Below, piece by piece: positions 38,302 to 46,870 of a DNA stretch of 64,000 bases. Position numbers and translations under genes: made by a program. Source of the stretch: Streptococcus ratti FA-1 = DSM 20564 (GTDB taxonomy: Bacteria > Bacillota > Bacilli > Lactobacillales > Streptococcaceae); NCBI RefSeq assembly GCF_000286075.1, contig NZ_AJTZ01000006.1, positions 62,001 through 126,000 of the forward strand, in the 5' to 3' direction. The first letter of the stretch is position 1. Each line of letters starts with the position of its first letter. The notes under the pieces are model-generated. The model ran no database searches and was not told the DNA's origin. It saw only the letters and a program-made list of their open reading frames with translations.

Positions 38302-38820
38302 ATGACCATTTCACTGACCGAACAATTGATTCTTGGCATTTTGCTTGAGGGGCCACAACACGGCTATCATATTGAGCAAGTCATCAAAGAACGCGGCATG
38401 CGCACATGGACGGAAGTTGGCTTCTCATCGATTTATTATGTTCTTGATAAATTGGAGAAAAAAGGACTGGCAACCGCTACTTCTGGCAAAGGAAAAGAGA
38501 AAAAGGAATTTCAAATCACCAAAGAAGGACTGGAGGCGCTAAAAGCAAACTCTAAGAAACTCATTAGCGAGCGCAGGCCAGCTAACGCTCACCTAATGAC
38601 GGGACTGGCAACTGCCTATCTTTTAGATGACAAAGAGCTGCGCGCAGCATTTTTCAAGCGCAAAGAAAAGCTAGAGGACGATCTTGCAGATATGCAAAAC
38701 AAACAAAGTAAGGAGCAGCATAAGGCTCCTATCGCCCAACAACTCTTCAGTCTTGGTCAGACACTGCTAGAAGCTGAACTTGACTGGATCAAGCAAGAAT
38801 TACAGAAACTGGAGGACTAA
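38302..38820 (+). CDS. PadR-family transcriptional regulator
   Basis: Winged-helix repressor of 172 residues (LTEQLILGILLEGPQHGYHI, GFSSIYYVLDKLEKKGLATA) with a C-terminal coiled-coil dimerisation region (KRKEKLEDDLADMQNKQSK). PadR proteins usually sense toxic small molecules such as phenolic acids or drugs. The gene has an exceptionally long perfect inverted repeat over its own promoter and is followed one base later by a GyrI-like gene, so the pair looks like a ligand-responsive module with autoregulation. Confidence 0.9.
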   Translation: MTISLTEQLILGILLEGPQHGYHIEQVIKERGMRTWTEVGFSSIYYVLDKLEKKGLATATSGKGKEKKEFQITKEGLEALKANSKKLISERRPANAHLMTGLATAYLLDDKELRAAFFKRKEKLEDDLADMQNKQSKEQHKAPIAQQLFSLGQTLLEAELDWIKQELQKLED

Positions 38821-38821
38821 A

Positions 38822-39457
38822 ATGGCTTTTGATTTCAAAAAAGAATTTAAAGCATTCTACCAACCTAAGACAAAACCAAGCATTATCACTGTCCCTAAGA
38901 TGAACTATCTAGCCGTTCGCGGAACGGGAGATCCTAATCAAGAAGACAGCGCCTATAAAGAGTCTATTGAGTTACTGTATGGGGTTGCCTATACCCTAAA
39001 GATGAGCCATAAGACTGACTATAAGATAGAGGGATTTTTTGACTATGTTGTCCCGCCTCTTGAAGGTTTTTGGTGGCAGGAAGATAGGGAAGACGTTGAT
39101 TATGGGCATAAAGAGCAGTTTTCTTTTATCTCAGTCATTCGTCTGCCTGATTTTGTAAGCAAAGATAATGTTGACTGGGCTATTAGCCAGGCAAGCAAAA
39201 AGAAAAAACGAGATTTTTCTAAGGTAGAATTTTTTACCTATGATGAAGGCTTGTGTGTCCAATGCATGCATGTTGGCCCTTACAATGATGAACCTAAAAC
39301 CGTTGAAGCCATGCATCAATTTATGGAAGAAGAAGGTTATGTTCTTGACATCACGCTTGAGCGCATGCACCATGAAATTTACCTAGGGGATGTTCGTAAA
39401 ACAGCAGCAGAAAAATTAAAAACAGTCCTTCGACACCCGATTAAGAAGAGCGTCTAA
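38822..39457 (+). CDS. GyrI-like small-molecule-binding protein
   Basis: Protein of 211 residues of the GyrI-like/SbmC-type ligand-binding superfamily (TVPKMNYLAVRGTGDPNQED near the start, then EGFFDYVVPPLEGFWWQ and CVQCMHVGPYNDEPKTVEAM). The start ATG at 38822 is the one directly after the padR stop (TAAAATG); the frame also reads into padR but that part is not used. Such proteins bind or hydrolyse hydrophobic toxic compounds, and pairing with PadR suggests both respond to the same ligand. Neither ligand nor activity can be fixed by reading. Confidence 0.87.
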   Translation: MAFDFKKEFKAFYQPKTKPSIITVPKMNYLAVRGTGDPNQEDSAYKESIELLYGVAYTLKMSHKTDYKIEGFFDYVVPPLEGFWWQEDREDVDYGHKEQFSFISVIRLPDFVSKDNVDWAISQASKKKKRDFSKVEFFTYDEGLCVQCMHVGPYNDEPKTVEAMHQFMEEEGYVLDITLERMHHEIYLGDVRKTAAEKLKTVLRHPIKKSV

Positions 39458-39497
39458 ATACCGTTATTCCTCTATTTATAGCCAAAGAAAATCAGAT

Positions 39498-39695
39498 TCA
39501 GATCATAAGATGCATCCAAGAAAGCAGCATCATGATATCAAACCCACCAACCTGCTTAGCCTCATAAGGAATTCCCTGTTTGTAGAATTTTGGTTTAAAA
39601 GGTGCAAGCACCTGTTCTTTAAAATAAGGCCTTCTTTCTGCCACAGGCATTTTCAGCAAATCACGATAGACCTTATCTGAAATATGAATGGTCAT
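39498..39695 (-). pseudogene. Short ORF, possibly a truncated gene
   Basis: A 65-residue ORF with a very good ribosome-binding site (TAGGAGGAAAATAAATG) encoding MTIHISDKVYRDLLKMPVAE, then RRPYFKEQVLAPFKPKF and GGFDIMMLLSWMHLMI. The start looks like the N-terminus of a larger streptococcal protein with a cut-off C-terminus; I think of the DUF2268 putative protease family, but with low certainty. It could also be a real small protein. It lies alone between the GyrI-like gene and mrnC. Confidence 0.45.
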
Positions 39696-39750
39696 TTATT
39701 TTCCTCCTATACCTAACAGTATAAAGGGTGACGTAAGGTTATAGTCAAGT

Positions 39751-39789
39751 AGTTAAAAAACAGTTTTCGATGAAAACTGTTTTTTAACT
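39751..39789 (-). terminator. Terminator overlapping the mrnC stop
   Basis: AGTTAAAAAACAGTTTT (39751-39767) pairs with AAAACTGTTTTTTAACT (39773-39789), 17 perfect pairs with a 5-base loop. The mrnC stop codon (39784-39786) lies inside the stem, so translation termination and transcription termination are interlocked. Confidence 0.82.
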
Positions 39790-40182
39790 ACTCTCGACTA
39801 CCTCAATACACCAATCAATCAACTCTTCTAAGCGCTCAACTTGATTAGTCATGTGAAGATAGCCCATGACCGCCTCAAAACCCGTTGACATCTTGTAGGT
39901 GACGACATCGGTATTTTTAGCCTTGGTATGGCTGTTGGCATTGCGGCCGCGACGGTAAATATCTTCTTCTTTTTCGGTCAATAGCTGTGCTTCCAATATT
40001 TTAGTGATTAACATGGCCTGCGCCTTGGCTGATACATAGCGAGTCGCTTTGCGGTGCAGTTGATTGGGCTTAGTAAGCCCCTGAAAAATCAGGTGTTTAC
40101 GAATATAAGTGGAATAAATAGCATCACCTTCAAAGGCAAGGGCAAGCCCATTGATTAAATTGACATCAACCGCCTTAGTCAC
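39784..40182 (-). CDS. mrnC: Mini-ribonuclease 3 (23S rRNA maturation)
   Basis: RNase III-like enzyme without a dsRNA-binding domain, which processes the 23S precursor stalk. The 132 residues include the catalytic helix region NGLALAFEGDAIYSTYIRKH with the Glu-Gly-Asp motif, SAKAQAMLITKIL, RRGRNANSHTKAKNTDVVTY and FEAVMGYLHM. Overlaps cysS by 8 bases; the cysS-mrnC pair is conserved in Firmicutes. Confidence 0.94.
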   Translation of the reverse strand: MTKAVDVNLINGLALAFEGDAIYSTYIRKHLIFQGLTKPNQLHRKATRYVSAKAQAMLITKILEAQLLTEKEEDIYRRGRNANSHTKAKNTDVVTYKMSTGFEAVMGYLHMTNQVERLEELIDWCIEVVESS

Positions 40183-41518
40183 GTGTCCACCTCACACCGT
40201 CCTTGGTATCAAGAAGCTTGATGCCTTGGGCTGCCAATTGGTCACGGATAGCATCTGCGGTTTCAAAATCACGCGCTGCCCGCGCTGCCTGACGTTCTTC
40301 AATCAGTTTTTCAATGTCAGCATCCAAAACTTCTTCAACAAAAACGATACCAAAAATTTGGAGAATTTCTGCAAATTTATCCTTCACCGCTTGATTGTAA
40401 TGACCTGAATTAATCCATTTAGCCATTTCAAAAACAACCGTAATACCATTGGCAGTATTAAAATCTTCATCCATAGCTTCTTGGAATCTTTCCAAAAGTT
40501 GGGCAAATTCCGCTTCGTCTACCGTATCTGTGAAGGGCTGTTCATAGGTATTTTTCAGATATTTGAGATTAACTTCAGCATCATGAATAGCTTTTTCTGT
40601 GAAATTAAAGGGTTTTCGGTAATGCTGAGTTGCAAAGAAAAAGCGCAAAACCTGTCCATCCATTGTCTTGAGGGCATCGTGAACAGTGATAAAATTTCCT
40701 AAAGATTTAGACATTTTTTCATTGTCAATATTGACAAAGCCATTGTGCATCCAGTAGTTGGCAAAAGGCTGTCCTGTTTTTGCCTCTGACTGAGCAATCT
40801 CATTGGTATGGTGAGGGAATTCCAAGTCAGCGCCGCCGCCGTGAATATCAATAGTGTCCCCTAAAATCTCAGTTGCCATTACAGAGCATTCAATATGCCA
40901 GCCGGGACGCCCCTGACCCCAAGGACTGTCCCAGGAAATTTCCCCTGCTTTGGCGGCTTTCCAAAGGGCAAAATCAAGCGGGTCTTCTTTGAGCTCACTT
41001 TCGGCATCTACTCGGCCGCTGGCTCCGATTTCTAATTCTTCCAAGGTCTTATTGGCAAGAGCAGCATAATGATCTGATTTACGAACCCTAAAATAAACAT
41101 CTCCTGCTGTTTCGTAGGCAAAGCCCTTGTCCACCAAAACCTGCACAAAATCAATGATTTCATCCATATAATCAATGACACGCGGGTTGGCAGTCGCCGG
41201 CTTAACACCAAGGGCTGCAACATCTTCTTTGAAAGCGGCAATAAATTTATCAGACAATTCCTTGGTGGTCATACCAGCTTTTGCCGCTGCCTTGATAATT
41301 TTGTCGTCAACATCTGTGAAGTTGGAAACATAATTAACCCTATAGCCGCGATATTCAAAATAGCGGCGAATGGTGTCAAAAGCTACTGCACTTCTGGCAT
41401 TGCCGATATGAATGTAATTATAAACTGTCGGACCGCAGACATACATGTTCACTGTATTCTTATGAATAGGCACAAATTCACGCAGACTGCGCGTCATGGT
41501 ATCGTAAATTTTAATCAT
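40175..41518 (-). CDS. cysS: Cysteinyl-tRNA synthetase
   Basis: Class I aminoacyl-tRNA synthetase of 447 residues. Zinc ligand Cys28 in NMYVCGPTVYNY, HIGH-type motif HIGN at 37-40, the block SVMATEILGDTIDIHGGGAD, and KMSKSLGN (about residue 269) are all present, with the anticodon-binding helices at the C-terminus. It is downstream of cysE and upstream of mrnC, a grouping that links cysteine synthesis with its loading onto tRNA. About 200 bases separate it from cysE, with no gene seen there. Confidence 0.97.
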   Translation of the reverse strand: MIKIYDTMTRSLREFVPIHKNTVNMYVCGPTVYNYIHIGNARSAVAFDTIRRYFEYRGYRVNYVSNFTDVDDKIIKAAAKAGMTTKELSDKFIAAFKEDVAALGVKPATANPRVIDYMDEIIDFVQVLVDKGFAYETAGDVYFRVRKSDHYAALANKTLEELEIGASGRVDAESELKEDPLDFALWKAAKAGEISWDSPWGQGRPGWHIECSVMATEILGDTIDIHGGGADLEFPHHTNEIAQSEAKTGQPFANYWMHNGFVNIDNEKMSKSLGNFITVHDALKTMDGQVLRFFFATQHYRKPFNFTEKAIHDAEVNLKYLKNTYEQPFTDTVDEAEFAQLLERFQEAMDEDFNTANGITVVFEMAKWINSGHYNQAVKDKFAEILQIFGIVFVEEVLDADIEKLIEERQAARAARDFETADAIRDQLAAQGIKLLDTKDGVRWTRD

Positions 41519-41718
41519 CTATCAATTCTCCAATCATTTTTTAGGAGCCTTTGTTTCTCTAATAACAAGCACCTTTTCCCAAGTTAGACTAATAAAGCCA
41601 AGCTTTCTTTATAATGTCATCATGCTCTGCTTTCCTTTAATTGTCATTACATAAAGAGCCTTTAACCCCTCTCGTGCTCAAGTCTTTTAAGTCTCTTGTA
41701 TTTATAATCACCTAGAAT

Positions 41719-42336
41719 TTATAGCCTTGACGAATGCAAGCTGGCTTCCTTGGCTTCTTCCAATTTTTGAAGATAGTATTCACGGCTTTCTTCCATTTCA
41801 TGGATAGCAATTTCATCTTTTTGACCATGAACGCGGACAACCTTAGCTGGAACACCAACAACTGTCACATCCGCTGGAACATCAGAGACAACAACAGCTC
41901 CAGCACCAACTTTTGCTCCGGCACCAACCTCAATGGGGCCAATAACTTGCGCATGTGCTGAAACAAGAGCACCTTTGCGAACAGTGGGATGACGTTTGCC
42001 AACATCTTTACCTGTACCGCCAAGTGTTACACCATGATAAAGCATAGCACCTTTTTCCACAATAGCCGTCTCACCAATGACTAAACCTGAGCCATGGTCA
42101 ATGAAGACACCTTCAGCTATTTCAGCACCTGGATGAATCTCAATCTGTGTCCAAAAGCGCCAAAACTGACTGTGCATCCGTGCCAATAATTTACAATGAT
42201 GTTTCCACAAGAAATGAGAAATCCGGTGAGCGGCCAGAGCCTTAACACCTGGGTAGGTCAAAAGAACCTCCAGCGACGTCCGTGCTGCGGGATCTTTTTC
42301 TTTGACAATATTAATGGTTTCTTTCCACCAACCCAT
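41719..42336 (-). CDS. cysE: Serine O-acetyltransferase
   Basis: First step of cysteine synthesis from serine and acetyl-CoA. The 205-residue protein has the short N-terminal helical domain of Gram-positive CysE and a left-handed beta-helix of hexapeptide repeats (EIHPGAEIAEGVFIDHGSGL, LYHGVTLGGTGKDVGKRHPT, GAGAKVGAGAVVVSDVPADV). The catalytic His/Asp lie in FIDHGSG and YHGVTLGG. I use ATG 42334-42336 (MGWWKETI) as AAGGAG is 6 bases upstream; the ATG two codons earlier is too close. It is 18 bases downstream of the SseB-like gene. Confidence 0.95.
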   Translation of the reverse strand: MGWWKETINIVKEKDPAARTSLEVLLTYPGVKALAAHRISHFLWKHHCKLLARMHSQFWRFWTQIEIHPGAEIAEGVFIDHGSGLVIGETAIVEKGAMLYHGVTLGGTGKDVGKRHPTVRKGALVSAHAQVIGPIEVGAGAKVGAGAVVVSDVPADVTVVGVPAKVVRVHGQKDEIAIHEMEESREYYLQKLEEAKEASLHSSRL

Positions 42337-42354
42337 GTTCATCTCCTTCTGCTT

Positions 42355-43095
42355 TTAATCCATACCAGACCATTCGACAACAATTTGTTTGTCATCAAAG
42401 GGATTGATAACCACTCCCAGAGCTGCTTCTTCGGTTTTTGGATCTTGAATATCCGCTATTTTCCAAGTCATGATAACACCCTGAGCTTCTCTAAATGGGA
42501 ACCCAAATTCCTTGTCATGGTACCATTTGACAAAGCTAGGCAGGTTAGAAAAAATCGGCACATAGCTTTCCCCATCCGGATTTGACATGGTTGGAAAGCC
42601 CTTGTCAAAATCTCCGTTTTCTTTAGGATGAATAAAAGCCGGCACCAGATAGTATTTATCTAAAATATCTGCCGCTTGGTTTTCTTCACTAAAAACGGTA
42701 TTTAGGATAGCAGTATAATTGTTGATAAACTGTACCATCTCATTGCTTTTAAAAATGGTAGAGTTGCCAAAATCTCCTGTGCGCTTAATGTTATAGACAA
42801 TGCCGTTCAAACCGTTGACAATGACTTCTTCCAAAACTTCAAGACTCGGACGCTCTACCCAATTTTGCTTTCTGGCACTGGTTTGCTGCGCCCTGAACAG
42901 CTTCAAATCTTCCATATCTGTAAAGACAGGCGTCACCTTTTGCCCTTCAAGCGAAATGGCATAGGGCTGATCGCTTGCCAAGACAGGGAAAGAATGCAGA
43001 CTGTTGACAAGGGTTAAACTATTTAAAAAATTATCAGGTTCCTTGATAAAACTCCGCAGAGCCATGTCAAGTTCTTTGTTAAATTTATGCATCAT
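42355..43095 (-). CDS. SseB-family N-terminal domain protein
   Basis: Protein of 246 residues with an SseB-like fold ([45 protein letters not shown]), found in this position between pnp and cysE in related streptococci. Function unknown; a link to enhanced serine sensitivity of the SseB name is historical. The start overlaps the end of pnp (ATGATGCATAA), so the two are translationally coupled; either of two adjacent ATGs may be used. Confidence 0.85.
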   Translation of the reverse strand: MMHKFNKELDMALRSFIKEPDNFLNSLTLVNSLHSFPVLASDQPYAISLEGQKVTPVFTDMEDLKLFRAQQTSARKQNWVERPSLEVLEEVIVNGLNGIVYNIKRTGDFGNSTIFKSNEMVQFINNYTAILNTVFSEENQAADILDKYYLVPAFIHPKENGDFDKGFPTMSNPDGESYVPIFSNLPSFVKWYHDKEFGFPFREAQGVIMTWKIADIQDPKTEEAALGVVINPFDDKQIVVEWSGMD

Positions 43096-45277
43096 GTTTT
43101 TCTTCTTTATCCTTATGCTTTTTTTCAGGACGATGATGTTTTTCAGATTTATGATGGCTGGAAGTTTTTTCCGCTTTCGGCGGCCGCGGAAGAAGAGCCT
43201 TCATAGAAGCATCAACACGTCCCTTGTCATCTATTTTGATAACCTTAACGGTAATCGTATCCCCTATTGCCAGTACATCTTCGACTTTATTGATTCGGCT
43301 CCAGGAAATCTCAGAAATATGAACCAAAGCATCTGTCTGGTCAAACAGGTTGACAAAGGCTCCAAATTTTTCAATGCGGACAACCTTAGCCTCATAAACC
43401 TCACCGACCTTTGCTTCACGCACCAAGTTCTTGATAATTTCCTTAGCACGGTTGATAGCATCTTGATCGCTGGAGTAAATGGCAACATTGCCTTCGTCAT
43501 CGATGTCAATTTTAACACCGGTTTCTTCAATGATTTTATCAATGGTCTCACCGCCTTTACCAATGATAATCTTGATCTTATCAACATCAATCTTAATGGT
43601 ATCAATTTTTGGCGCAGTCGGAGCCAATTCCGAACGGGGCTCAGAAATAGTCGCCTCAATTAAATCAAGAATTTCAAAGCGAGCTTTTTTCGCCTGAGCA
43701 AGAGCTTCCTGCAGAATCTGCGGTGTGATTCCAGCAATCTTAATGTCCATCTGCAGAGCTGTAATTCCTTCGCGGGTTCCGGCAACCTTAAAGTCCATGT
43801 CCCCAAAGTGATCTTCAAGCCCTTGAATATCTGTCAACACAGTATAATTGGTACCGTCTGAAATGAGCCCCATAGCAATTCCGGCAACCGGTGCCTTAAT
43901 AGGCACACCGCCAGCCATGAGGGCAAGAGTCCCCGCACAGATAGAAGCCTGCGAAGATGAACCATTTGATTCCAAAACTTCTGCTACCAGACGAATAGCA
44001 TATGGAAATTCTTCTAAGCTAGGAAGAACTTGCGCAAGAGCACGCTCGCCCAGAGCTCCGTGACCGATTTCACGGCGGCCCGGTGCGCCGTAGCGGCCCG
44101 TTTCACCGACAGAATACTGTGGAAAATTGTAGTGGTGCATAAAGCGCTTCTTATGCTCTGGATCAAGACCGTCAACAATTTGTGTTTCCCCCATCGGAGC
44201 TAAGGTCAACACTGATAAAGCCTGAGTCTGGCCGCGTGTGAAAAGACCAGAACCATGCACCTGCGGCAGAAAATCAATTTCCGCATCCAATGGACGGATT
44301 TCATCAACACGACGGCCGTCAGGACGAATCTTATCTTCGGTAATCAAGCGACGTACTTCTGCGTGTTCCATTTGTTCAAGGATTTCAGCAACGTCACGCA
44401 TAATTGTTTCGTAATTTTCATCATCAGCGTAGCGTTCTTCGTAAACAGCAATGACTTGCTCTTTAACAGCTTCAGTCGCTGCTTCACGCGCTTTTTTCTC
44501 TTCAACTTGAACCGCTTTTTGAAGATCAGCATTGTAAGCTGTGATAATTTCAGCTTGCAATTCTGGATCAACCTGAAGCAACTCAACCTCAGCTTTTTCT
44601 TTGCCAACTGCTGCTACGATTTCTTCTTGGAAAGCGATCAGCTCACGGACAGCCTCATGTCCCTTAAGAAGCGCTTCAAGCATAATTTCTTCTGGCAATT
44701 CTTTGGCGCCGGATTCCACCATGTTGATGGCATCTTTGGTACCAGCAACAGTTAATTCAAGAAGTGACGCTTCTTTTTGCGCAGCTGATGGATTGATGAT
44801 AAACTGACCATCAATGTAAGCCACCTGCACTCCGGCAATGGGCCCATTAAAGGGAATATCAGAAATTGAAAGAGCAAGCGAACTGCCAAACATGGCTGCC
44901 ATTGGAGCGCTGGCATCTTCATCATAGGAAAGGACAGTATTGATAACCTGAATTTCATTGCGGAAGCCTTCCGCAAACATCGGACGGATGGGGCGATCAA
45001 TAAGGCGGGCTGTTAAGGTTGCATCTGTTGACGGGCGTCCTTCGCGCTTGTTGAAGCCACCTGGGAATTTTCCGGCAGCATACATTTTTTCTTCATAGTT
45101 GACTTGCAGCGGGAAAAAGTCACCTGTTGACATTTTCTTAGACATAACAGCAGCTGTAAGGACAGTTGAATTTCCATAGCGAATAACAGCAGCTCCATTG
45201 GCTTGTTTAGCAACCTGACCGATTTCAACCACTAACTTTTTACCAGCAAAGACTGTTTCAAACACTTGTTTCGACAT
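43085..45277 (-). CDS. pnp: Polyribonucleotide nucleotidyltransferase (PNPase)
   Basis: Phosphorolytic 3'-5' exoribonuclease of 730 residues and part of mRNA decay. Two RNase PH domains (about residues 5-230 and 310-540; [40 protein letters not shown]), a KH domain (about 555-610; [19 protein letters not shown]) and an S1 domain (about 620-690; [24 protein letters not shown]) are followed by a His/Lys-rich tail ([20 protein letters not shown]). ATG 45275-45277 follows CAGGAG; the ORF opens earlier but is not used. The leader at 45302-45467 folds into a long stem, as expected for autoregulation. rpsO normally lies next upstream, but here an accessory insert of some 3.3 kb intervenes. Confidence 0.97.
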   Translation of the reverse strand: MSKQVFETVFAGKKLVVEIGQVAKQANGAAVIRYGNSTVLTAAVMSKKMSTGDFFPLQVNYEEKMYAAGKFPGGFNKREGRPSTDATLTARLIDRPIRPMFAEGFRNEIQVINTVLSYDEDASAPMAAMFGSSLALSISDIPFNGPIAGVQVAYIDGQFIINPSAAQKEASLLELTVAGTKDAINMVESGAKELPEEIMLEALLKGHEAVRELIAFQEEIVAAVGKEKAEVELLQVDPELQAEIITAYNADLQKAVQVEEKKAREAATEAVKEQVIAVYEERYADDENYETIMRDVAEILEQMEHAEVRRLITEDKIRPDGRRVDEIRPLDAEIDFLPQVHGSGLFTRGQTQALSVLTLAPMGETQIVDGLDPEHKKRFMHHYNFPQYSVGETGRYGAPGRREIGHGALGERALAQVLPSLEEFPYAIRLVAEVLESNGSSSQASICAGTLALMAGGVPIKAPVAGIAMGLISDGTNYTVLTDIQGLEDHFGDMDFKVAGTREGITALQMDIKIAGITPQILQEALAQAKKARFEILDLIEATISEPRSELAPTAPKIDTIKIDVDKIKIIIGKGGETIDKIIEETGVKIDIDDEGNVAIYSSDQDAINRAKEIIKNLVREAKVGEVYEAKVVRIEKFGAFVNLFDQTDALVHISEISWSRINKVEDVLAIGDTITVKVIKIDDKGRVDASMKALLPRPPKAEKTSSHHKSEKHHRPEKKHKDKEEKHDA

Positions 45278-45301
45278 TATTTTCTCCTGAAAAATTGTTC
45301 T

Positions 45302-45467
45302 ACGTGTTTTCCACAAAATTGAAGAAGTAAGCATCAACAACCCTAGGACCGCGGTTTATTCCGACGGCTGATAAAATTTACTTTGTAAATCATTCATTCA
45401 GCTGCGTCTTATGATTAGCTTTAAAATCAGGCTGAACTTACTTCTTCAACTTTGCACAAAACCACGT
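45302..45467 (-). promoter_or_regulatory. pnp leader with long stem-loop
   Basis: Minus strand CAAAGTTGAAGAAGTAAG pairs with CTTACTTCTTCAATTTTG over 18 positions (one G-U), the core arms being 45437-45449 and 45319-45331; further pairs extend to ACGTG (45463-45467) with CACGT (45302-45306). The enclosed 105 bases hold more hairpins. In E. coli a comparable leader stem is cut by RNase III, after which PNPase destroys its own mRNA. A TAAAAT box near 45480 may be the promoter. Confidence 0.65.
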
Positions 45468-45685
45468 ATCCCGTTTATTTTAACATATTTTAGAGGAAAA
45501 GAAAAAGAGAAGAAAGGGCTTTTTACGGGTTTGGTCCGGAAATCCGTTTGCTCTATTCCATTTGTATACAGTCATTGCCTCTTTTTACTTGCAAAGGAAT
45601 GTCTGCAAGATTAATAAGAGCTGTATTTACCATACGGCCACTTTATCCACCGGCAAGCTGTTTTTTGATGATTTTTTAGCAAAAT

Positions 45686-45833
45686 TCACATCATTACTTT
45701 TTTAGCTTCACTCCTTAGTTTAAAACGCTTTTCAATCACTTTCTTATTAATTTTAAGGGAAGACTTAACTTCTTCTGAAATGTAAATATACAAGCAAGCG
45801 ATAAGTTCCATTTTTAGTTTTTGTAATTGACAT
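45686..45833 (-). pseudogene. Tyrosine integrase remnant (arm-binding domain)
   Basis: ATG 45831-45833 preceded by AAAAGGAGAA opens MSITKTKNGTYRLLVY, then after a one-base shift the text continues ISEEVKSSLKINKKVIEK and RFKLRSEAKKVMM before a stop. This is the N-terminal arm-DNA-binding domain of phage or conjugative-element integrases. The catalytic domain is missing. It marks the pnp-side end of the accessory insert. Confidence 0.7.
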
Positions 45834-45899
45834 AGTATTCTCCTTTTGAATTGAGCTAGAAAAATACAGTCATTTTTTTAAACGTGTACAGAAATTGCT

Positions 45900-46097
45900 T
45901 TGAACATACTCTCTCAAGGCTTTTCGGCAATCAGCAAAGTTAATTATCCGTATCCCCAAACGTATCAAGGGATTAGCATGTATTTCATGTGTGTTCGTCC
46001 CCCATTAGATTTAAAATGTGCAGAACATTTGGCAAATAATTTCCAGTATGCCCGTATAACAGAAGAAGGACTATTGTTACAAAGCCTTTTTGACTAG
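45900..46097 (+). pseudogene. Coding fragment in the accessory insert
   Basis: Open stretch from a TTG without ribosome-binding site, with protein-like text (ISKVNYPYPQTYQGISMYFM, ANNFQYARITEEGLLLQSLF) ending in TAG. It resembles the C-terminus of a mobile-element gene, but I cannot name it. The conserved feel of the last 25 residues is the only support. Confidence 0.3.
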
Positions 46098-46324
46098 TCA
46101 AAATTTCAGCGAGAGGGGAACAAAAAACTTATACGAAAGAGCAACTCACTCAAGCGTTGAAATCAGAAACCAGCAATACCATGTCTGATGAGGATAAAAT
46201 AGACCTCATCAAACTTAAATATGAAAAAGATATTCAGAAGAAAACCGACAATCTTATCTCGTTGTATAAAGACCAATCAGATAAAGAACTTGATGTAATT
46301 CGATTTGCAAAGATAAGTTTATAA
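46094..46324 (+). pseudogene. Second coding fragment in the accessory insert
   Basis: Open frame without a start codon except an internal ATG: GEQKTYTKEQLTQALKSETS, then NTMSDEDKIDLIKLKYEKD and KELDVIRFAKISL. Strongly charged and helical. It follows the previous fragment in another frame, and both probably come from one decayed element. From the internal ATG a 47-residue peptide could be made, but there is no ribosome-binding site. Confidence 0.35.
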
Positions 46325-46385
46325 AGAATTAATGAAGAAAAACGCTATAGCACCAATTATTTATAGTGTTTCCAATTTTGATCGT

Positions 46386-46395
46386 TTCGATATTT
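46386..46395. promoter_or_regulatory. Operator half-site upstream of the ArsR-type gene
   Basis: TTTCGATATT, the same 10-mer that forms both arms of the inverted repeat at 46807-46840. Located 76 bases upstream of the ArsR start, near its promoter; a TATAAT box lies at 46439-46444. Confidence 0.5.
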
Positions 46396-46470
46396 CAATA
46401 AAAATCAAAATAACTCTGGTAAAATTGATTTAATAGTGATATAATCTAGTGCAAGAAAGTGAGGTGTAAT

Positions 46471-46755
46471 ATGTTTGACAACGAGTTAAGAGTGAAAATC
46501 TTAAAAGCTCTAGCAGACCAAGCGCGATTAGAAATAGTCCGTACATTATATGTAGAAGATAAAGAAATGGGGTGTGGCCAGATAAGTGAAGGAATGGGAA
46601 TTGGGAATTCAACTATTTCGTACCACTTAAAAACATTAAGAGAAGCTGGATTAACATACACGAGGCGAGAAGGACAAAATAGGTATATCACTCTAAGAAA
46701 AGAAACTTTTGAAAAGTATTTACCTGGTTTTCTGGAAACTCTTGTAAAAGAATAG
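46471..46755 (+). CDS. ArsR-family transcriptional regulator
   Basis: Winged-helix repressor of 94 residues (MFDNELRVKILKALADQARL, EGMGIGNSTISYHLKTLREA, GQNRYITLRKETFEKYL). The metal-binding ELCVCDL box of classical ArsR is not seen; DKEMGCGQISEG has one Cys, so the inducer may be organic instead of a metal. I use ATG 46471; a GTG four codons earlier lies inside the ribosome-binding site (GAAAGTGAGG). It forms a unit with the MFS gene 115 bases downstream. AT-richer than its neighbours, in keeping with acquisition. Confidence 0.88.
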   Translation: MFDNELRVKILKALADQARLEIVRTLYVEDKEMGCGQISEGMGIGNSTISYHLKTLREAGLTYTRREGQNRYITLRKETFEKYLPGFLETLVKE

Positions 46756-46806
46756 TGATAAAAAGCATTAAAATAGTACTTTTAATGCTAAAATTTAATA
46801 ATTATA

Positions 46807-46840
46807 TTTCGATATTCATTGTAATATAAAAATATCGAAA
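46807..46840. promoter_or_regulatory. Inverted-repeat operator upstream of the MFS gene
   Basis: TTTCGATATT (46807-46816) and its exact reverse complement AATATCGAAA (46831-46840), 14 bases apart. The same 10-mer lies upstream of the ArsR gene, so it is a strong candidate for the ArsR operator. Confidence 0.72.
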
Positions 46841-46870
46841 TAAACTAATATTTATTGTGAGGTAAAAGTA

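Noticed and set aside
45340..45440. T-box-like riboswitch in the pnp leader
   Set aside because: GGACCGCGG and similar stretches are present, but the T-box sequence AGGGTGGNACCGCG and a specifier loop are not, and pnp is not a T-box target.
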